Below are positions 13,989-14,828 of a stretch of DNA of 14,828 nt, piece after piece. Below the pieces are notes generated by a model. The model made no database searches. It saw nothing but the letters and a program-made list of their open reading frames with translations, and was not told where the DNA came from. Position numbers and translations under genes: made by a program. Positions within the stretch are counted from its first letter, which is position 1, and every line of letters begins with the position of its first letter. Origin of the DNA: Clostridiales bacterium (GTDB lineage: Bacteria > Bacillota_A > Clostridia > Oscillospirales > Oscillospiraceae); NCBI GenBank assembly GCA_022777455.1, contig JALFGI010000334.1:1-14828 (forward strand). Reading direction: 5' to 3'.

Positions 13989-14828
13989 TTAACCCTTCCT
14001 GACCAGAGAATACAGCTTCATCCAGGCATAGATCAGCCCTCTGCTGTTTTTCTTCAGGCACCACAGCAGCCCCCGATCGGAAAGCCGCAGAGACAGCTTC
14101 CCCACGGGAATGCCTTGGGATTCCCGGCAGCTGCGGAGCACTTCTCCGCTTTTTTCATAGGGATGGGACGATCTGGCTTCATTTTTCACATATTCCATGA
14201 ACAGGCACCAGTAGTCCCGGTTCAGCTGGTCCGTGAAATCAAAGACGGCCTTGGCTTCCATGGCATCCAGCAGATGGGCGCGCAGCAGTGTGATCTGCCG
14301 GAACATATTTTTCTTGTAGGAATGGATGATGGAGCCTTGGTTCTGCCGATAAAAATACAGCCCCTCCGGGTCGTCCAGTACCACCAGGCAGCGGCAGTCC
14401 AGAATGGCGGGGAAGAAAATATTCAGGTCCTCCCCGTAGCTGATTTCGGTGTCGCAGAAGGAAAAATTGTCCGTCAGCAGGCCTTTGCGGAACAGCTTTC
14501 CGCAGCGGTGGGGGGTAAGTCTGCGGCCCAGGTAGGTGCCGTCGTTGAGCATCACGGGATAGACCTCCTCCAGCAATCGCGCTTTCGGATAGCACCCAGC
14601 GGGGATTCCCTCCCGGCGCAGCTCCGCCCGGCTGCCGTACACCCGGTTGTAGCTGCAGCAGATGATCTCGCCTCCCAGGGGAATCCCGGAAGCCAGCACC
14701 TCCAGATATTGGCGGTCCACCCAGTCGTCGCTGTCCAGGAAGGCGATATAATCCCCCTCCGCCAGGCGAACGCCATGCTGCCAGGAGGCCATCAGCCCCC
14801 GGTTCTGTTCCTGGTGAATCACCTTCAG
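13989..14828 (-). CDS. GT2 glycosyltransferase (5' end outside window)
   Basis: The frame is open from the window edge to a stop at 13989, giving 279 residues. The true start is upstream of the window: the visible protein begins LKVIHQEQNRG, the middle of a GT2 domain, so roughly the first 50 residues with the donor-binding VSVIVPVYN region are missing. It keeps FLDSDDW near residue 30, the metal-binding DxD site, and YGED near 157, the likely catalytic region. The C-terminal 100 residues are helical and end in a basic, Trp-containing stretch, SRGLIYAWMKLYSLVRKG, which could bind the membrane. A possible GTG within the frame at 14822 would remove the GT2 core and is not a credible start. The protein is likely a cytoplasmic inverting transferase acting early in the glycan. 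Its stop lies 3 bases before the next start. Confidence 0.88.
   Translation of the reverse strand: MKVIHQEQNRGLMASWQHGVRLAEGDYIAFLDSDDWVDRQYLEVLASGIPLGGEIICCSYNRVYGSRAELRREGIPAGCYPKARLLEEVYPVMLNDGTYLGRRLTPHRCGKLFRKGLLTDNFSFCDTEISYGEDLNIFFPAILDCRCLVVLDDPEGLYFYRQNQGSIIHSYKKNMFRQITLLRAHLLDAMEAKAVFDFTDQLNRDYWCLFMEYVKNEARSSHPYEKSGEVLRSCRESQGIPVGKLSLRLSDRGLLWCLKKNSRGLIYAWMKLYSLVRKG

Overview
The window is a dense, one-directional block of surface-glycan genes. All thirteen coding regions I can support lie on the minus strand, so transcription runs from position 14828 towards 1. Gaps are at most about 80 bases and many genes overlap. There is no gene-free stretch above 300 bases, and I see no rRNA, tRNA, CRISPR array, insertion sequence, clear promoter or clear terminator. 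Both end genes are cut by the window edge. The mostly high GC, strong GGAGG-type ribosome binding sites and large multi-domain glycosyltransferases with coiled-coil helpers suggest a Gram-positive anaerobe of the Clostridia (Lachnospiraceae or Oscillospiraceae type). That assignment is inference.

In transcription order: a GT2 glycosyltransferase (partial, 14828-13989) and a GT4 glycosyltransferase (13985-12909); an ABC-2 permease and ATPase of the Wzm/Wzt (TagG/TagH, RgpC/RgpD) type (12912-11378); a GT4 enzyme (11375-9999); a GT2-GT4 fusion whose GT4 half is a close paralogue of that enzyme (9922-7640); a small coiled-coil protein (7602-7207); a GT2 enzyme with a degenerate second GT-A-like half (7183-5687); a membrane acyltransferase-3 protein (5682-4594); an acyl-AMP ligase (4543-3098) overlapping an acyl carrier protein (3105-2869); a large GT with two degenerate GT-A-like halves and a GT4 domain (2826-352); and a second coiled-coil protein with tryptophan-cysteine repeats (359 to beyond position 1).

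The likely overall job is assembly of a polysaccharide on a lipid carrier by cytoplasmic glycosyltransferases, then export through the ABC transporter. The unusual part is the ligase, carrier protein and membrane acyltransferase set inside the glycosyltransferase run. By analogy with Dlt D-alanylation, it may activate an acid, load it on the carrier and pass it to the glycan at the membrane, but the genes are not Dlt orthologues as far as I can see. This set is visibly more AT-rich than its neighbours, which suggests separate acquisition. The two small coiled-coil proteins next to large glycosyltransferases may scaffold or regulate the assembly complex. Substrates and sugar identities cannot be read from the sequence.
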